Of a stretch of 17,749 nt of DNA, positions 1 to 7,858 are shown one piece after another. The stretch covers positions 1 to 17,749 of the forward strand of contig CALJTZ010000420.1 in the NCBI GenBank assembly GCA_937975655.1, given 5' to 3'. The stretch's first letter is position 1. The number at the start of each line of letters is the position of its first letter. The notes beneath the pieces were generated by a model, which had not been told where the DNA came from, did no database searches, and saw nothing but the letters and a program-made list of their open reading frames with translations. A program made the translations under genes and the position numbers. Source of the DNA: an uncultured Synechococcus sp. (GTDB lineage Bacteria > Cyanobacteriota > Cyanobacteriia > PCC-6307 > Cyanobiaceae).

Positions 1-1
1 C

Positions 2-802
2 CTGGCCGTCTGTGAGCGGCTCAAATGCCAGCTCAGCGAGCAGCCGGAGGCCCTGGGCCTCTGGAGCCCAGGGCCCGGCACAGCCCCGCGGGAACTGCGC
101 TTCAGCCGCCCACAACTGGAGACGCTGCTGCGGGAGAACGGGCTGCTGGAGCTCCTCGACACCCTGCTGGAGAGCGTGCTGGCCTCCGCTCGCGCTGCCG
201 GCGTCTACCTGCGCGACCTGGACGCGGTGCTGCCCGTGGGGGGCAGCAGCCGGCTGCCCCTGATCCGCCAATGGCTGCAGGAGCGCTGCGGCGGCATTCC
301 CCTGCGGGATGAGCGGCCGATCGAGGCGGTGGCCCTGGGGGCCCTGGCCCTCACCCCCGGGGTGGCCGTGAAGGACGTGCTCAGTCGGGGCGTCTCCATT
401 CGCTGCTGGGACCAGCGCAGTGGCGAGCACCGCTGGCATCCGCTGTTTCAGGCGGGACAAGCCTGGCCCAGCGAACGCCCCTTGGAACTGGTGCTGGCCT
501 GCAGCCGTGACCACCAGGAGGCCCTGGAGCTGGTGCTGGGGGAACCCAGCGATGAAGAGCGCAGCGAAGTGGTGTTCGTGGATGGGCTGCCGCGGTTGCG
601 GCGCCGGCCCGCCGGCACGGCCGCGGTGTGCCCCTGGGACCAGCAACCCAGGCCGTTAGAGCTGGATCCCCCAGGCCAGCAGGGCCAGGATCGCCTGCGG
701 CTGCGCTTCAGCATCAAGGCCACCGGGGAGCTGGTGCTGGAGGGCGACGATCTGGCCACGGGCCAGGCCCTACCGGTCCAGGCCCTCGGCCCCGTGCGCT
801 GA
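2..802 (+). CDS. DnaK-like Hsp70 family protein, C-terminal part (start lies before the window)
   Basis: The reading frame is open from base 2 to a TGA at 800-802, so only about 266 C-terminal residues are visible. The visible protein carries Hsp70 landmarks in order: a CERLKCQLSE segment, which is the 'CE.LK..LS' of the ATPase domain; VLPVGGSSRLPLI, the adenosine-binding GGSSR loop; PIEAVALGAL, like the 'PDEAVA.GAA' of DnaK; then a short beta-rich substrate-binding part ending in SIKATGELVLEGDDLATGQ. The helical lid of classical DnaK is missing, because the gene stops right after the beta domain. This suggests a DnaK-like paralogue and not the housekeeping chaperone. Its clients and co-chaperone cannot be read from the sequence. 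An unrecognised membrane-anchored protein gene follows on the same strand. Confidence 0.85.
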   Translation: MAVCERLKCQLSEQPEALGLWSPGPGTAPRELRFSRPQLETLLRENGLLELLDTLLESVLASARAAGVYLRDLDAVLPVGGSSRLPLIRQWLQERCGGIPLRDERPIEAVALGALALTPGVAVKDVLSRGVSIRCWDQRSGEHRWHPLFQAGQAWPSERPLELVLACSRDHQEALELVLGEPSDEERSEVVFVDGLPRLRRRPAGTAAVCPWDQQPRPLELDPPGQQGQDRLRLRFSIKATGELVLEGDDLATGQALPVQALGPVR

Positions 803-871
803 AGCCTGGGGGCTGGGGGCTGCCAGCCCTGCAGTGGACGCCACAGGCGCTGCCCCTGAACCCGTGAAGCC

Positions 872-903
872 GGGCCCATCAATCCATAGAACAGGGCCCA
901 TCA
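872..903. repeat. Two direct copies of GGGCCCATCA
   Basis: The ten bases GGGCCCATCA occur at 872-881 and again at 894-903, 22 bases start to start, just before the start of the next gene. Each copy contains the palindrome GGGCCC. They could be a binding site pair or chance in a GC-rich spacer. No promoter hexamers stand out around them. Confidence 0.4.
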
Positions 904-916
904 GCACCCTCCTTCC

Positions 917-1750
917 TTGGCCATCCGCCGGCACCGGCTCCCGCGCTTCTGGCTGGTGATCACCCTTGGCCTGGTGGCCGGGGGCGTGGGGGCGGCCTAC
1001 TGGTGGGAGAAGCAACTGCCCAACCAGCTGGAACGGGCCGCCCAGGCCGGGCGTCTGGACGACTGCCTGCGCTACAGCGAACAGCTGGCAGCCCTGCGCT
1101 GGCTGGGGGGCAAGGCACCCATGGAACAGGGCCGCTGCCGCCGCCTCAAGGCCGCCGAGCTCTGGCGCCAGGGGCAATGGGCCGAGGCCCTGCGCCTGCA
1201 GCTGCAGCTGGTGAACTCCGGAGCCAGCAGCGGCGGGGATCAACGGCTGCTGGTGGCGTGGCAACAACAGCTGGAGGCCCGGGCCCTGCAGCTCTATGCC
1301 CAGGGAGATCTCAGCGGCGCGTTGAAGGTGCTGGCCAACCTCCATGCCGACCGCAATGCCGAGGGCACAGCCCTCGGCGACAACCTGCGCGAGAGCTGGA
1401 ACCGCAACAAGCTCCAGAAGGAACGGGCGGTGGCACTGATCGCCCAGCAGCGCTGGTGGGAAGCCCTGGATGCGCTCAACCGCATCGATCACCCCTGGTG
1501 GAAGCGCCACACCCAGGCCCAGCGCCAGCAGGTCACCAAGGGCATCGAAGGCCTACGCAGCGCCCATGAGCGGCAACACAATTCCCATGGCGGTGAGCTC
1601 GAGTCAAACGTGCCGGCCGATCAGCTCGATGCCCTGGTGAACCAGAAGATCGCCCAGGGCATGGACGACTGGAAGGCCTTCAGCTCCGCCTGCCGCGACC
1701 TCGGCGGCAAGGTGGTGGAAGCCGGCCCGGAAAGCGCCTGCCGCCGCTGA
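917..1750 (+). CDS. Unrecognised membrane-anchored protein with a helical, TPR-like body
   Basis: I do not recognise the family. The 277-residue product has a basic N-terminus (MAIRRHRLPRFW) followed by one hydrophobic helix at about residues 12-30, which fits a signal anchor with the rest of the protein on the far side of the membrane. The remainder is rich in Ala, Leu, Gln and Trp, in helical pairs resembling TPR-like repeats (for example ELWRQGQWAEALRLQLQLV, and AQQRWWEALDALNRI). The C-terminus carries two cysteines (SSACRDL and ESACRR) that could form a disulfide. The start is a TTG at 917. An in-frame stop at 887-889 limits any extension, no ATG lies near, and no clear ribosome binding site is visible, so the start is uncertain. 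It lies between the Hsp70-like gene and ftrV on the same strand. Confidence 0.7.
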   Translation: MAIRRHRLPRFWLVITLGLVAGGVGAAYWWEKQLPNQLERAAQAGRLDDCLRYSEQLAALRWLGGKAPMEQGRCRRLKAAELWRQGQWAEALRLQLQLVNSGASSGGDQRLLVAWQQQLEARALQLYAQGDLSGALKVLANLHADRNAEGTALGDNLRESWNRNKLQKERAVALIAQQRWWEALDALNRIDHPWWKRHTQAQRQQVTKGIEGLRSAHERQHNSHGGELESNVPADQLDALVNQKIAQGMDDWKAFSSACRDLGGKVVEAGPESACRR

Positions 1751-1790
1751 GGGCCCGTGACAGGATGGCGCCACTTGCGCCACGCCCTTC

Positions 1791-2012
1791 ATGCAACCGG
1801 GAGATCAGGTGAGGGTTTGCCAGAGCGTGGTGGTGTTCCACCATCCCGAACACCGCGGCAAGGCCTTTGATCTCCAGGGCCAGCAGGGGGAGGTGTTCCA
1901 GGTGCTGAACGACTACAAGGGCCGCACCATCAGCCCCACCCTGCCGGTGATTGTGGCCTTCGGCCGGTTCAGAGCCCACTTCCGCTCCGACGAACTCGAG
2001 GCGGTGGCCTGA
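1791..2012 (+). CDS. ftrV: Ferredoxin-thioredoxin reductase, variable (alpha) chain
   Basis: The 73-residue product matches the small SH3-like subunit of ferredoxin-thioredoxin reductase along its whole length. Visible landmarks are MQPGDQVRVCQSVVVFHHPEH, KAFDLQGQQGEV, ISPTLPVIV and the end FRAHFRSDELEAV. The length is normal for the family (about 70-75). In the cytoplasm it pairs with the catalytic Fe-S beta chain (FtrC, not in this window) to pass electrons from photosystem I-reduced ferredoxin to thioredoxin, which links enzyme activity to light. The ATG at 1791 fits the family start. The gene ends only 3 bases before the end of the convergent pyrR, so the two transcripts probably overlap at their 3' ends. 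Confidence 0.93.
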   Translation: MQPGDQVRVCQSVVVFHHPEHRGKAFDLQGQQGEVFQVLNDYKGRTISPTLPVIVAFGRFRAHFRSDELEAVA

Positions 2013-2015
2013 GCG

Positions 2016-2555
2016 CTACTCCGCCTTGAGCAGGAACACCCCCTCCTCGCCATCAATGGCCTGGAGACAGAGGGCAATCACTTCCTGTCGGCTCGTGGGC
2101 ACCACCCGCCCGCAGAAATCGGGCTGAATCGGCAGTTCGCGATGGCCGCGGTCCACCATCGCCAGCAGGGCGACCCGATGGGGACGCCCCCAGGCCTGCA
2201 GGGCCTCTAGGGCTGCCCGCACGGTGCGGCCCGTGAAGATCACGTCGTCCACTAACACCACCTCCCGGCCATCCACGGCGGTAGGCAGCTCGGTGGGGGC
2301 AGCCAGACGCGTACCCACCCGATCGAGATCGTCCCGGTGGAAGGTGGGATCCAGGCTGCCCTGATCCACCGGATGGCCGCACAGCACTTCCAGCTTGGCG
2401 GCAAGCACCTGGGCCAGGGCCACCCCGCGGGTGGGAATCCCGAGCAGCAGCAACTGACGACTGTCAGCCACGCTCTCCAGCACCTGGGATGCCAGTCGGT
2501 TGAGGGTTCGGCTCAGTTCCTGAGCCGACAGAATCTCCACACGATCAGCGGACAT
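2016..2555 (-). CDS. pyrR: PyrR: pyrimidine operon regulator / uracil phosphoribosyltransferase
   Basis: The 179-residue type I phosphoribosyltransferase has the PRPP-binding signature VVLVDDVIFTGRTVRAALEAL near residues 98-118. Upstream of it come LLLLGIPTRGVALA and the PyrR-typical DPTFHRDDL segment. In Bacillus the protein binds pyr mRNA in response to UMP and also makes UMP from uracil and PRPP. In cyanobacteria the salvage role is the safer reading, because no pyr operon or attenuator is seen here. The ATG at 2555 fits the family start. The gene is divergent from gpmI across about 186 bases and convergent with ftrV. Confidence 0.93.
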   Translation of the reverse strand: MSADRVEILSAQELSRTLNRLASQVLESVADSRQLLLLGIPTRGVALAQVLAAKLEVLCGHPVDQGSLDPTFHRDDLDRVGTRLAAPTELPTAVDGREVVLVDDVIFTGRTVRAALEALQAWGRPHRVALLAMVDRGHRELPIQPDFCGRVVPTSRQEVIALCLQAIDGEEGVFLLKAE

Positions 2556-2741
2556 GACAGCGAGCCGGGGCGTGATGGTACTGGGGATGACCGATCAGCT
2601 CGACGCCACCGCTACGAAGCACGACAAGGCCGATCCCCGTGTCGACAAAAGCTGACGCAACCGGGCTCCAGCCAGGAGGCGTCTGGGGCGGGAGGTAGGT
2701 TAGGGAGAGCACGCGTTGCAGAGAAGAGCAGGAAACAAGGG

Positions 2742-4403
2742 GTGACAACAATTCCGTCCTCTGATCGTGAATCCAACAGCGCCGGTCCCTCGAACGGCGC
2801 ATTCTCCACTCGCAACCCCGTTTCACCCGTCGTTCTCTGCATCCTCGACGGCTGGGGCTACCGCCACGACGATGCCCACAACGCCATCCGCTCGGCCGAG
2901 ACGCCGGTGATGGATGCCCTCTGGCACGCCTACCCCCACACCCTGATCCAGGCCAGCGGTGGAGAGGTGGGCCTGCCCGACGATCAGATGGGCAACTCCG
3001 AGGTGGGCCATCTCACGATTGGCGCCGGTCGGATCATCCGCCAGGAACTGGTGCGGATCGGCCAGGCCGTGCGCGACGGCAGCATCGCCAACAATCCCGC
3101 CATCAATGCCCTCGCCGACCAATTGCTGGCCAGTGACAGAACGCTGCATCTGATCGGCCTGTGTTCCGATGGCGGCGTCCACAGCCACGTGGATCACCTG
3201 GGGGGCCTGCTGCACTGGGCTGCCGGCCGAGGCCTGAAGGATGTCTGCATCCACGTGGTGACCGACGGTCGCGACACGCCAACCCAGAGTGCGCCGCGGT
3301 TTCTGGCCACGATTGAGCAGCAGATCGCCGCGGCGGGGGTTGGTCGGATCAGCACCATCTGCGGGCGTTACTGGTCGATGGACCGGGACAACCGCTGGGA
3401 ACGGACGGAGAAGGCCTACCGCCTGCTCACCGAAGCAAGCGAGATCACAGCTCTCAGCCCCCAGGAGGTGCTGGAGGCCTCCTATGCCGAGGAGGTCACC
3501 GACGAGTTCATCGAACCCACTCGACTGGCGCCAGGCCAGATCAGCAGTGGTGATGGCCTGATCTGCTTCAACTTCCGCCCCGACCGGGTGCGGCAGCTGG
3601 TGCGGGCCCTTGTGCTGCCTGAGTTCGACAGCTTTGAGCGCACCCGCATCGAGGGGCTGCAGGTGGTCACCTTCACCCAGTACGAGGCTGGCCTGCCCGT
3701 GGCGGTGGCATTCCCGCCGGAATCCCTCGATGGCCTGCTGGGCCAGGTGGTGTCCGAGTCGGGCCTGCGTCAATTCCGCACGGCAGAAACCGAGAAATAT
3801 CCGCATGTCACCTATTTCATGAACGGTGGCATTGAGCAGCCCTACCCCGGCGAAGATCGGCACCTGGTGCCATCCCCCCGCGTGGCCACCTACGACCAGG
3901 CCCCGGCCATGTCCGCCGAGCAGCTCACCGAGAACTGCATCAGCGCCATCAACAAGGGGATCTATTCCCTGGTTGTGATCAACTACGCCAACCCAGACAT
4001 GGTGGGTCACACCGGCCAGATGACCGCCACCATGGAGGCCATCGCCACCGTGGACCACAGCGTTGGTCGGTTGTTGGAAGCCACCAACCGCATGGGCGGC
4101 ACCCTGCTGGTGACCGCTGACCACGGCAATGCCGAGGTGATGGAAGGCCCCGATGGCCGGCCCTGGACGGCCCACACCACCAACCCCGTACCGGTGATCC
4201 TGGTGGAGGGTGAAAAACGCAAGCTCCCAGGCCATGGCAATGCCGTGCAGCTCCGCGAGGGTGGCGGCCTGGCCGACATCGCGCCCACCTTGCTGGAAAT
4301 CCTGGGCCTGCCCCAGCCCGCCCGGATGACCGGCCAGACCCTGATCGTTCCTGCAGGCAGCCCCGCCGTACCCAATCGCATCCCCCAGACCCTGGGGGTC
4401 TGA
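2742..4403 (+). CDS. gpmI: 2,3-bisphosphoglycerate-independent phosphoglycerate mutase
   Basis: This cofactor-independent mutase interconverts 3- and 2-phosphoglycerate in glycolysis, using two Mn ions. Numbering from the GTG at 2742 (553 residues), visible motifs are LCILDGWGYR with metal ligand Asp36, MGNSEVGHL with phosphoserine Ser86, VHSHVDHLGGLL, CGRYWSMDRDNRWERTEKA, FNFRPDRVRQL, NPDMVGHTG, VTADHGNAEVM and TAHTTNPVP. All metal and substrate motifs are intact. The frame is open further upstream to 2337, but that stretch overlaps pyrR on the other strand and has no family similarity. The GTG at 2742, preceded by ACAAGG, gives the expected short leader before the first strand. Inverted repeats wrap around the stop codon, and secG follows 28 bases later. 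Confidence 0.95.
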   Translation: MTTIPSSDRESNSAGPSNGAFSTRNPVSPVVLCILDGWGYRHDDAHNAIRSAETPVMDALWHAYPHTLIQASGGEVGLPDDQMGNSEVGHLTIGAGRIIRQELVRIGQAVRDGSIANNPAINALADQLLASDRTLHLIGLCSDGGVHSHVDHLGGLLHWAAGRGLKDVCIHVVTDGRDTPTQSAPRFLATIEQQIAAAGVGRISTICGRYWSMDRDNRWERTEKAYRLLTEASEITALSPQEVLEASYAEEVTDEFIEPTRLAPGQISSGDGLICFNFRPDRVRQLVRALVLPEFDSFERTRIEGLQVVTFTQYEAGLPVAVAFPPESLDGLLGQVVSESGLRQFRTAETEKYPHVTYFMNGGIEQPYPGEDRHLVPSPRVATYDQAPAMSAEQLTENCISAINKGIYSLVVINYANPDMVGHTGQMTATMEAIATVDHSVGRLLEATNRMGGTLLVTADHGNAEVMEGPDGRPWTAHTTNPVPVILVEGEKRKLPGHGNAVQLREGGGLADIAPTLLEILGLPQPARMTGQTLIVPAGSPAVPNRIPQTLGV

Positions 4404-4408
4404 CCCCC
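4382..4408 (+). promoter_or_regulatory. Alternating inverted repeats over the gpmI stop codon, before secG
   Basis: Three arms can pair in exclusive ways. CCCCCAG (4382-4388) pairs with CTGGGGG (4392-4398). CAGACCC (4386-4392) pairs with GGGTCTG (4396-4402). GGGGGTC (4394-4400) is complementary to GACCCCC (4402-4408), but with a one-base gap. The stop codon lies inside at 4401-4403. No run of T follows, so this is not a standard terminator. It may protect the gpmI mRNA end or affect secG, which starts at 4432. Confidence 0.5.
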
Positions 4409-4431
4409 ACGCCAACCCCTAGGCTGCCGCC

Positions 4432-4668
4432 ATGCTTCAAACCGTTTTCACCTGGATCTGGCTGGCCAGCGGCGTGCTGCTGGTGATCAGCGTGCTGCTG
4501 CACAGCCCCAAAGGCGACGGCATGGGCGGCCTGGCTAGCAGCGGCGGCTCGATGTTCAGCAGCGCCCGCAGTGCCGAGGCCACGCTCAACCGCATCAGCT
4601 GGACCCTGCTGGCCATCTTCCTGGGCCTGGCCACCGCCTTGAGTGCCGGCTGGCTCAAGGGCTTCTGA
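4432..4668 (+). CDS. secG: Preprotein translocase subunit SecG
   Basis: The 78-residue protein has two hydrophobic helices (about residues 5-23 and 55-74) joined by the glycine- and serine-rich cytoplasmic loop typical of SecG (SPKGDGMGGLASSGG, then SMFSSARSAEATLNRIS). SecG is the small accessory subunit of the SecYEG channel in the plasma and thylakoid membranes. Length and layout are normal for the family. The ATG at 4432 is the first start after the gpmI stop. msrB begins one base after the secG stop, so the two are almost certainly translated from one message, probably together with gpmI. Confidence 0.92.
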   Translation: MLQTVFTWIWLASGVLLVISVLLHSPKGDGMGGLASSGGSMFSSARSAEATLNRISWTLLAIFLGLATALSAGWLKGF

Positions 4669-4669
4669 G

Positions 4670-5158
4670 ATGACCCGTCGTGGCTTGTTGGCGACCCTGG
4701 GGGCTCTGCTCTCGCCTGTGATGGGCGGCCGCGCGGCCGAAGCCGCCTCAAAGGCCTCCGATCCCGAATGGCAACTGAGCGAAGCAGAGTGGAAGAAGCG
4801 CCTTAGCCCCGCCGCCTACAACGTGCTGCGCCAGGAGGGCACCGAACGCCCCTTCACCAGTGCGCTCAACAACGAGAAGCGGCCGGGCACGTTTGCCTGC
4901 GCAGGCTGCAGCTTGCCCCTGTTCAGTTCCAAGGCCAAATACGAGAGCGGCACCGGCTGGCCCAGCTTTTGGCAACCCCTGCCCAAGGCAGTAGTGACCA
5001 AGCTGGATTTCAAGCTGATCGTGCCCCGCACGGAATACCACTGCCGCCGCTGCGGCGGCCATCAGGGGCACGTGTTCGACGACGGCCCCAAACCCACCGG
5101 TAAGCGCTACTGCAACAACGGGATCGCACTGAAATTCATCCCAGAAGACAGGTCCTGA
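4670..5158 (+). CDS. msrB: Peptide-methionine (R)-S-oxide reductase with an N-terminal export-type leader
   Basis: MsrB reduces the R-form of methionine sulfoxide in proteins. From the ATG at 4670 (162 residues) the catalytic domain spans about residues 33-158. It has zinc-site pairs Cys77/Cys80 (CAGC) and Cys125/Cys128 (CRRC), the family motif GTGWPSFWQP, GGHQGHVFDDGP, and the catalytic Cys148 in GKRYCNNGIALKF. Residues 1-25 are an added leader, MTRRGLLATLGALLSPVMGG followed by RAAEA, with twin arginines, a hydrophobic core and an AxA-like end. This looks like a Tat signal, so the enzyme may act in the periplasm or thylakoid lumen (inference). An earlier ATG at 4643 lies inside secG and would spoil the leader, so I prefer 4670. 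The start is one base after the secG stop. Confidence 0.93.
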   Translation: MTRRGLLATLGALLSPVMGGRAAEAASKASDPEWQLSEAEWKKRLSPAAYNVLRQEGTERPFTSALNNEKRPGTFACAGCSLPLFSSKAKYESGTGWPSFWQPLPKAVVTKLDFKLIVPRTEYHCRRCGGHQGHVFDDGPKPTGKRYCNNGIALKFIPEDRS

Positions 5159-5425
5159 CTGGTTTTCTACCTGGCCTGGCAGACCATTTCAACCACAGGT
5201 CTCGTAACTCCTTGGACGAGACTCCACGGTGCCGTCGTGACATTAATTGCTGTGACTAGCGCACAGGAGCAGCCCGGCCAGCCCTGGCTCACAGGGTGCA
5301 TCCAACGAGCGAGCAAAGGCCACACTGGAAGAGCTACGCCATTAGAAACGGGACCGGATTGGCCGGGCTGATCATCGATGAACAGCCCGAGACTCACGGC
5401 GCAAGTCCCAACGCTCAGGGTTTCA
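5159..5425. other. Gene-free stretch with several perfect inverted repeats
   Basis: These 267 bases between msrB and the convergent phosphoesterase gene hold no gene I can support. Three pairings are visible. GTCTCGT (5199-5205) pairs with ACGAGAC (5216-5222) across a 10-base loop. CAGCCCGGCCA (5270-5280) pairs perfectly with TGGCCGGGCTG (5360-5370) across 79 bases. CGGGCTG (5364-5370) can instead pair with CAGCCCG (5383-5389). The last hairpin, read on the minus strand, lies soon after the phosphoesterase stop and could end that transcript, but no T run follows. A structured RNA is possible. I do not recognise a known class. Confidence 0.5.
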
Positions 5426-7858
5426 TCACAAATCCACCCAAGTACTGGAAGCCCGGTAGTTCACCAGATAGCTAGAACTGGTGTCGCCCTCAAATAGGAT
5501 CTGGAGATCGCCATCTGCGGGTCGCTGTTGTAGACCAATCCGCGCAACACCATTCTCGAGTTGGCCTTGGCCTAGCAGACGACCACTCTCATCCTTCACC
5601 CTGATTCTCCCCATTTGTGCTGTGCGGTAGGCACGTTCAGGTCCATCGCCGGAATAGCCCGTTGTCCAGCTCTCAGAGCTGGAGAGCTGTTTCAACCAAC
5701 GCCGGCTTTGACGATCCTTGCCAACAATCTGCACATCCAGCTCAGGTTGTCGATCACTGGAGTGCCTGAGTGCTGCTCTGGCCCTTGTTTTGGTGATCAG
5801 ATAGCTGTCCTGATAGTTGCTGTTGGCCTGGCCATACCAGGGCTCCATCCATGAACTATTGATGGGCACCACGGCCTGCTGCGGTTCGGTGAAGGGAATC
5901 GTGGCACCGAACGAGTCTGATTGCATCAGCTGCCCTAGGTAGCCATAGCCACTACCGTCATTGCGAAGATCCGCGGACACGAGTACGCCATCCGCAAAGC
6001 CCAATCGCACGATCGCCTCATCGTTCGGGTTCAGCGGATTACCAGTGACCGCATCGTTGCCGCGGATTGCAAAATCAACACTGTGACGTCCGTCCCGCGA
6101 GGCCATATATCCGGATCCTCCATTGATCAGGCTGACGCTGGACACCTGGCCGTTGTCGCCTGGCTCGAACAGGAGTTGGATCTGGGCCGTGTTGGCCAAT
6201 TCTGGGCTGGGTTGACCCGTGAGCGGATCGCGTGGGCGCCAGTCATCAACTGTTAGCCCATCCCATCCCTGCAACGCTCCCAGACGCGTTGAGGGATCGA
6301 GGTTGTCGGTGATGGCAGGGTCACTCACCTCCGGTTGGCGATAGCGGTAGAGAAGGCTGTTGTTTCCCACTTTCAAGGTGGCACCGCCAAATCCAAACCC
6401 GTAGGCGCCACTGTTGAAGCCAATAGCTGTGCCATCTGCGTCCTTACTCAGGTATCCACCGGACACCCCCACTGTGGTTGGGCTGGAATTCAGCAGATAG
6501 GGACGAACCCCTGTATCTGTGTATGGAACGCCAGTTGAGCTAGTGCCTGTGAGCTTCTTGTTGCCCACGCCCATGTATGCATCAAGGCTATCGCTCCAAT
6601 TAAGCGGCTCGTAGATATTGTCTCCATAGCGGGTCTCATTAATGCTGTCGAGCAGGCGGCCGCTATTGCCCATCGTGATGAAGGGGATTCCCTGACCGAT
6701 TCCCTGGTCGTTCCCTTCCAGCACTCGTTGATAGTAGTGAGCATGGCCATTGAGATAGGCATCAAATGCGCCATCGGGAAGCCCTGCTAGAAATTTCTGG
6801 AGGGTCGGGAAACTCATATTGTCTTCTGGCTGCTTTCCATCCCCTGAGCTGTAGACCGGTTGATGTCCCATCACAAGTTGCCAGCGTGCCTGGGAACGTT
6901 TCAGTTCCTGGCGCAACCAGCTGAATTGCTGCCAGCCATTGCTGGGATCGTTACTGCTAGCAGCCGTTGTGAAGCGTCTGTTTGAACCAGTGGGCTTGAG
7001 GCTGGGATCGTACTCAAGGTTATAATCCGGCTGGCTGCTCTCAACCTTAGATCCGAAGCCGTTGGTGAGATTCGGGTATTTTCCGCCCACATTCATGATC
7101 AGCCGCATGGCGTCGATGGAGAACAGATCCACCAGAGGCCGTCCGTTGCCATCACTGCCAAGGCTCACCTTGTAGTAAATCCCGGAGTTGCCGGTGGGAT
7201 CAGCACTACCTATACTTAACCCATTCTGTTGCGCTTGCTTCGGGCTCTTTAACCACGAGAAGTAGTCCACGTAGGGGCGCGGAACAGCCGTACGGCTTTG
7301 GCCGATGATCTCTGAATTCGGAACGGTGCTGTCGGGATTGTCGAGGCCGATATTGGTTTCGCTAGTTTGCGTTGTCCGCAAGTAGTACTCGTGGTTGCCG
7401 GGGGTCGGCCAGAAGCGATTCACACCATCAATGCTTCCACCGCGTCCGCTGTTGATTGGATTGGGATAACCATTGGGGAAGTCATAGGTGTCGTAGGGCC
7501 ATACCTTCCGGCCAGGCTCTCGGCGATAAGGCCCTTGGCTGTCGATATACCGCGGCGATGGATAGGGCGCCATAAAGTCGTTGAACAGGCGACCGACCTC
7601 GTCGTCGTAGAGACTGCTGGCGCCGGTGTTGTACACCATGTCGCCCAGGCCGAGCATCTGGTCCGGCCGGGTTTTCCGCACGAGCTGCACAACAGCGGCC
7701 TGCGCGGGACCTGAGGCATTGACATTGATGTTGGAGTTACCCTGATATCCGGCCCTGTTGCCGCGCTGCCAGCCACCCTCTGGAAAGTAGTAAAAGCGAC
7801 TGCTGTTGAAGCGGCCGCCACCAGAATCTCCTGTTAGGCCAAGACGGAGGAGACCCAT
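5426..7858 (-). CDS. Calcineurin-like metallophosphoesterase (purple acid phosphatase-like) with a long C-terminal extension
   Basis: This large protein has 810 residues from the ATG at 7858, or 813 from a TTG at 7867; numbering here follows the 813 form. The N-terminal half has the phosphoesterase metal motifs: TGDSG (Asp14) at the start, GLGDMVY (Asp76), TPGNHEYY (Asn158, His159), VMGHQPVYS (His335) and LNGHAHYYQR (His375, His377). It should hydrolyse a phosphoester, but the substrate cannot be read. Residues about 400-813 are a separate beta-rich region containing two INGGSGY/RNDGSGY-type units (584-587 and 638-641). No signal peptide is visible although the fold suggests an exported enzyme; the catalytic domain begins almost at residue 1. 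GC content is clearly lower than in neighbouring genes, a hint of transfer. It lies 137 bases downstream of amt on the same strand. Confidence 0.85.
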   Translation of the reverse strand: MGLLRLGLTGDSGGGRFNSSRFYYFPEGGWQRGNRAGYQGNSNINVNASGPAQAAVVQLVRKTRPDQMLGLGDMVYNTGASSLYDDEVGRLFNDFMAPYPSPRYIDSQGPYRREPGRKVWPYDTYDFPNGYPNPINSGRGGSIDGVNRFWPTPGNHEYYLRTTQTSETNIGLDNPDSTVPNSEIIGQSRTAVPRPYVDYFSWLKSPKQAQQNGLSIGSADPTGNSGIYYKVSLGSDGNGRPLVDLFSIDAMRLIMNVGGKYPNLTNGFGSKVESSQPDYNLEYDPSLKPTGSNRRFTTAASSNDPSNGWQQFSWLRQELKRSQARWQLVMGHQPVYSSGDGKQPEDNMSFPTLQKFLAGLPDGAFDAYLNGHAHYYQRVLEGNDQGIGQGIPFITMGNSGRLLDSINETRYGDNIYEPLNWSDSLDAYMGVGNKKLTGTSSTGVPYTDTGVRPYLLNSSPTTVGVSGGYLSKDADGTAIGFNSGAYGFGFGGATLKVGNNSLLYRYRQPEVSDPAITDNLDPSTRLGALQGWDGLTVDDWRPRDPLTGQPSPELANTAQIQLLFEPGDNGQVSSVSLINGGSGYMASRDGRHSVDFAIRGNDAVTGNPLNPNDEAIVRLGFADGVLVSADLRNDGSGYGYLGQLMQSDSFGATIPFTEPQQAVVPINSSWMEPWYGQANSNYQDSYLITKTRARAALRHSSDRQPELDVQIVGKDRQSRRWLKQLSSSESWTTGYSGDGPERAYRTAQMGRIRVKDESGRLLGQGQLENGVARIGLQQRPADGDLQILFEGDTSSSYLVNYRASSTWVDL

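Noticed and set aside
2337..2741. N-terminal extension of GpmI of about 135 residues
   Set aside because: The frame is open, but it overlaps the start of pyrR on the opposite strand and lacks any phosphoglycerate mutase similarity. The GTG at 2742 gives a normal-length enzyme.
2823..4415. Open frame of about 530 codons antisense to gpmI
   Set aside because: It exactly mirrors a full-length, motif-complete gpmI. Long antisense frames are expected at this GC content, and the product has a His/Gly-rich composition with no recognisable domain.
5167..5397. Possible 76-residue protein on the minus strand in the spacer after msrB
   Set aside because: No family resemblance and no start context, and the region is better described by its inverted repeats.
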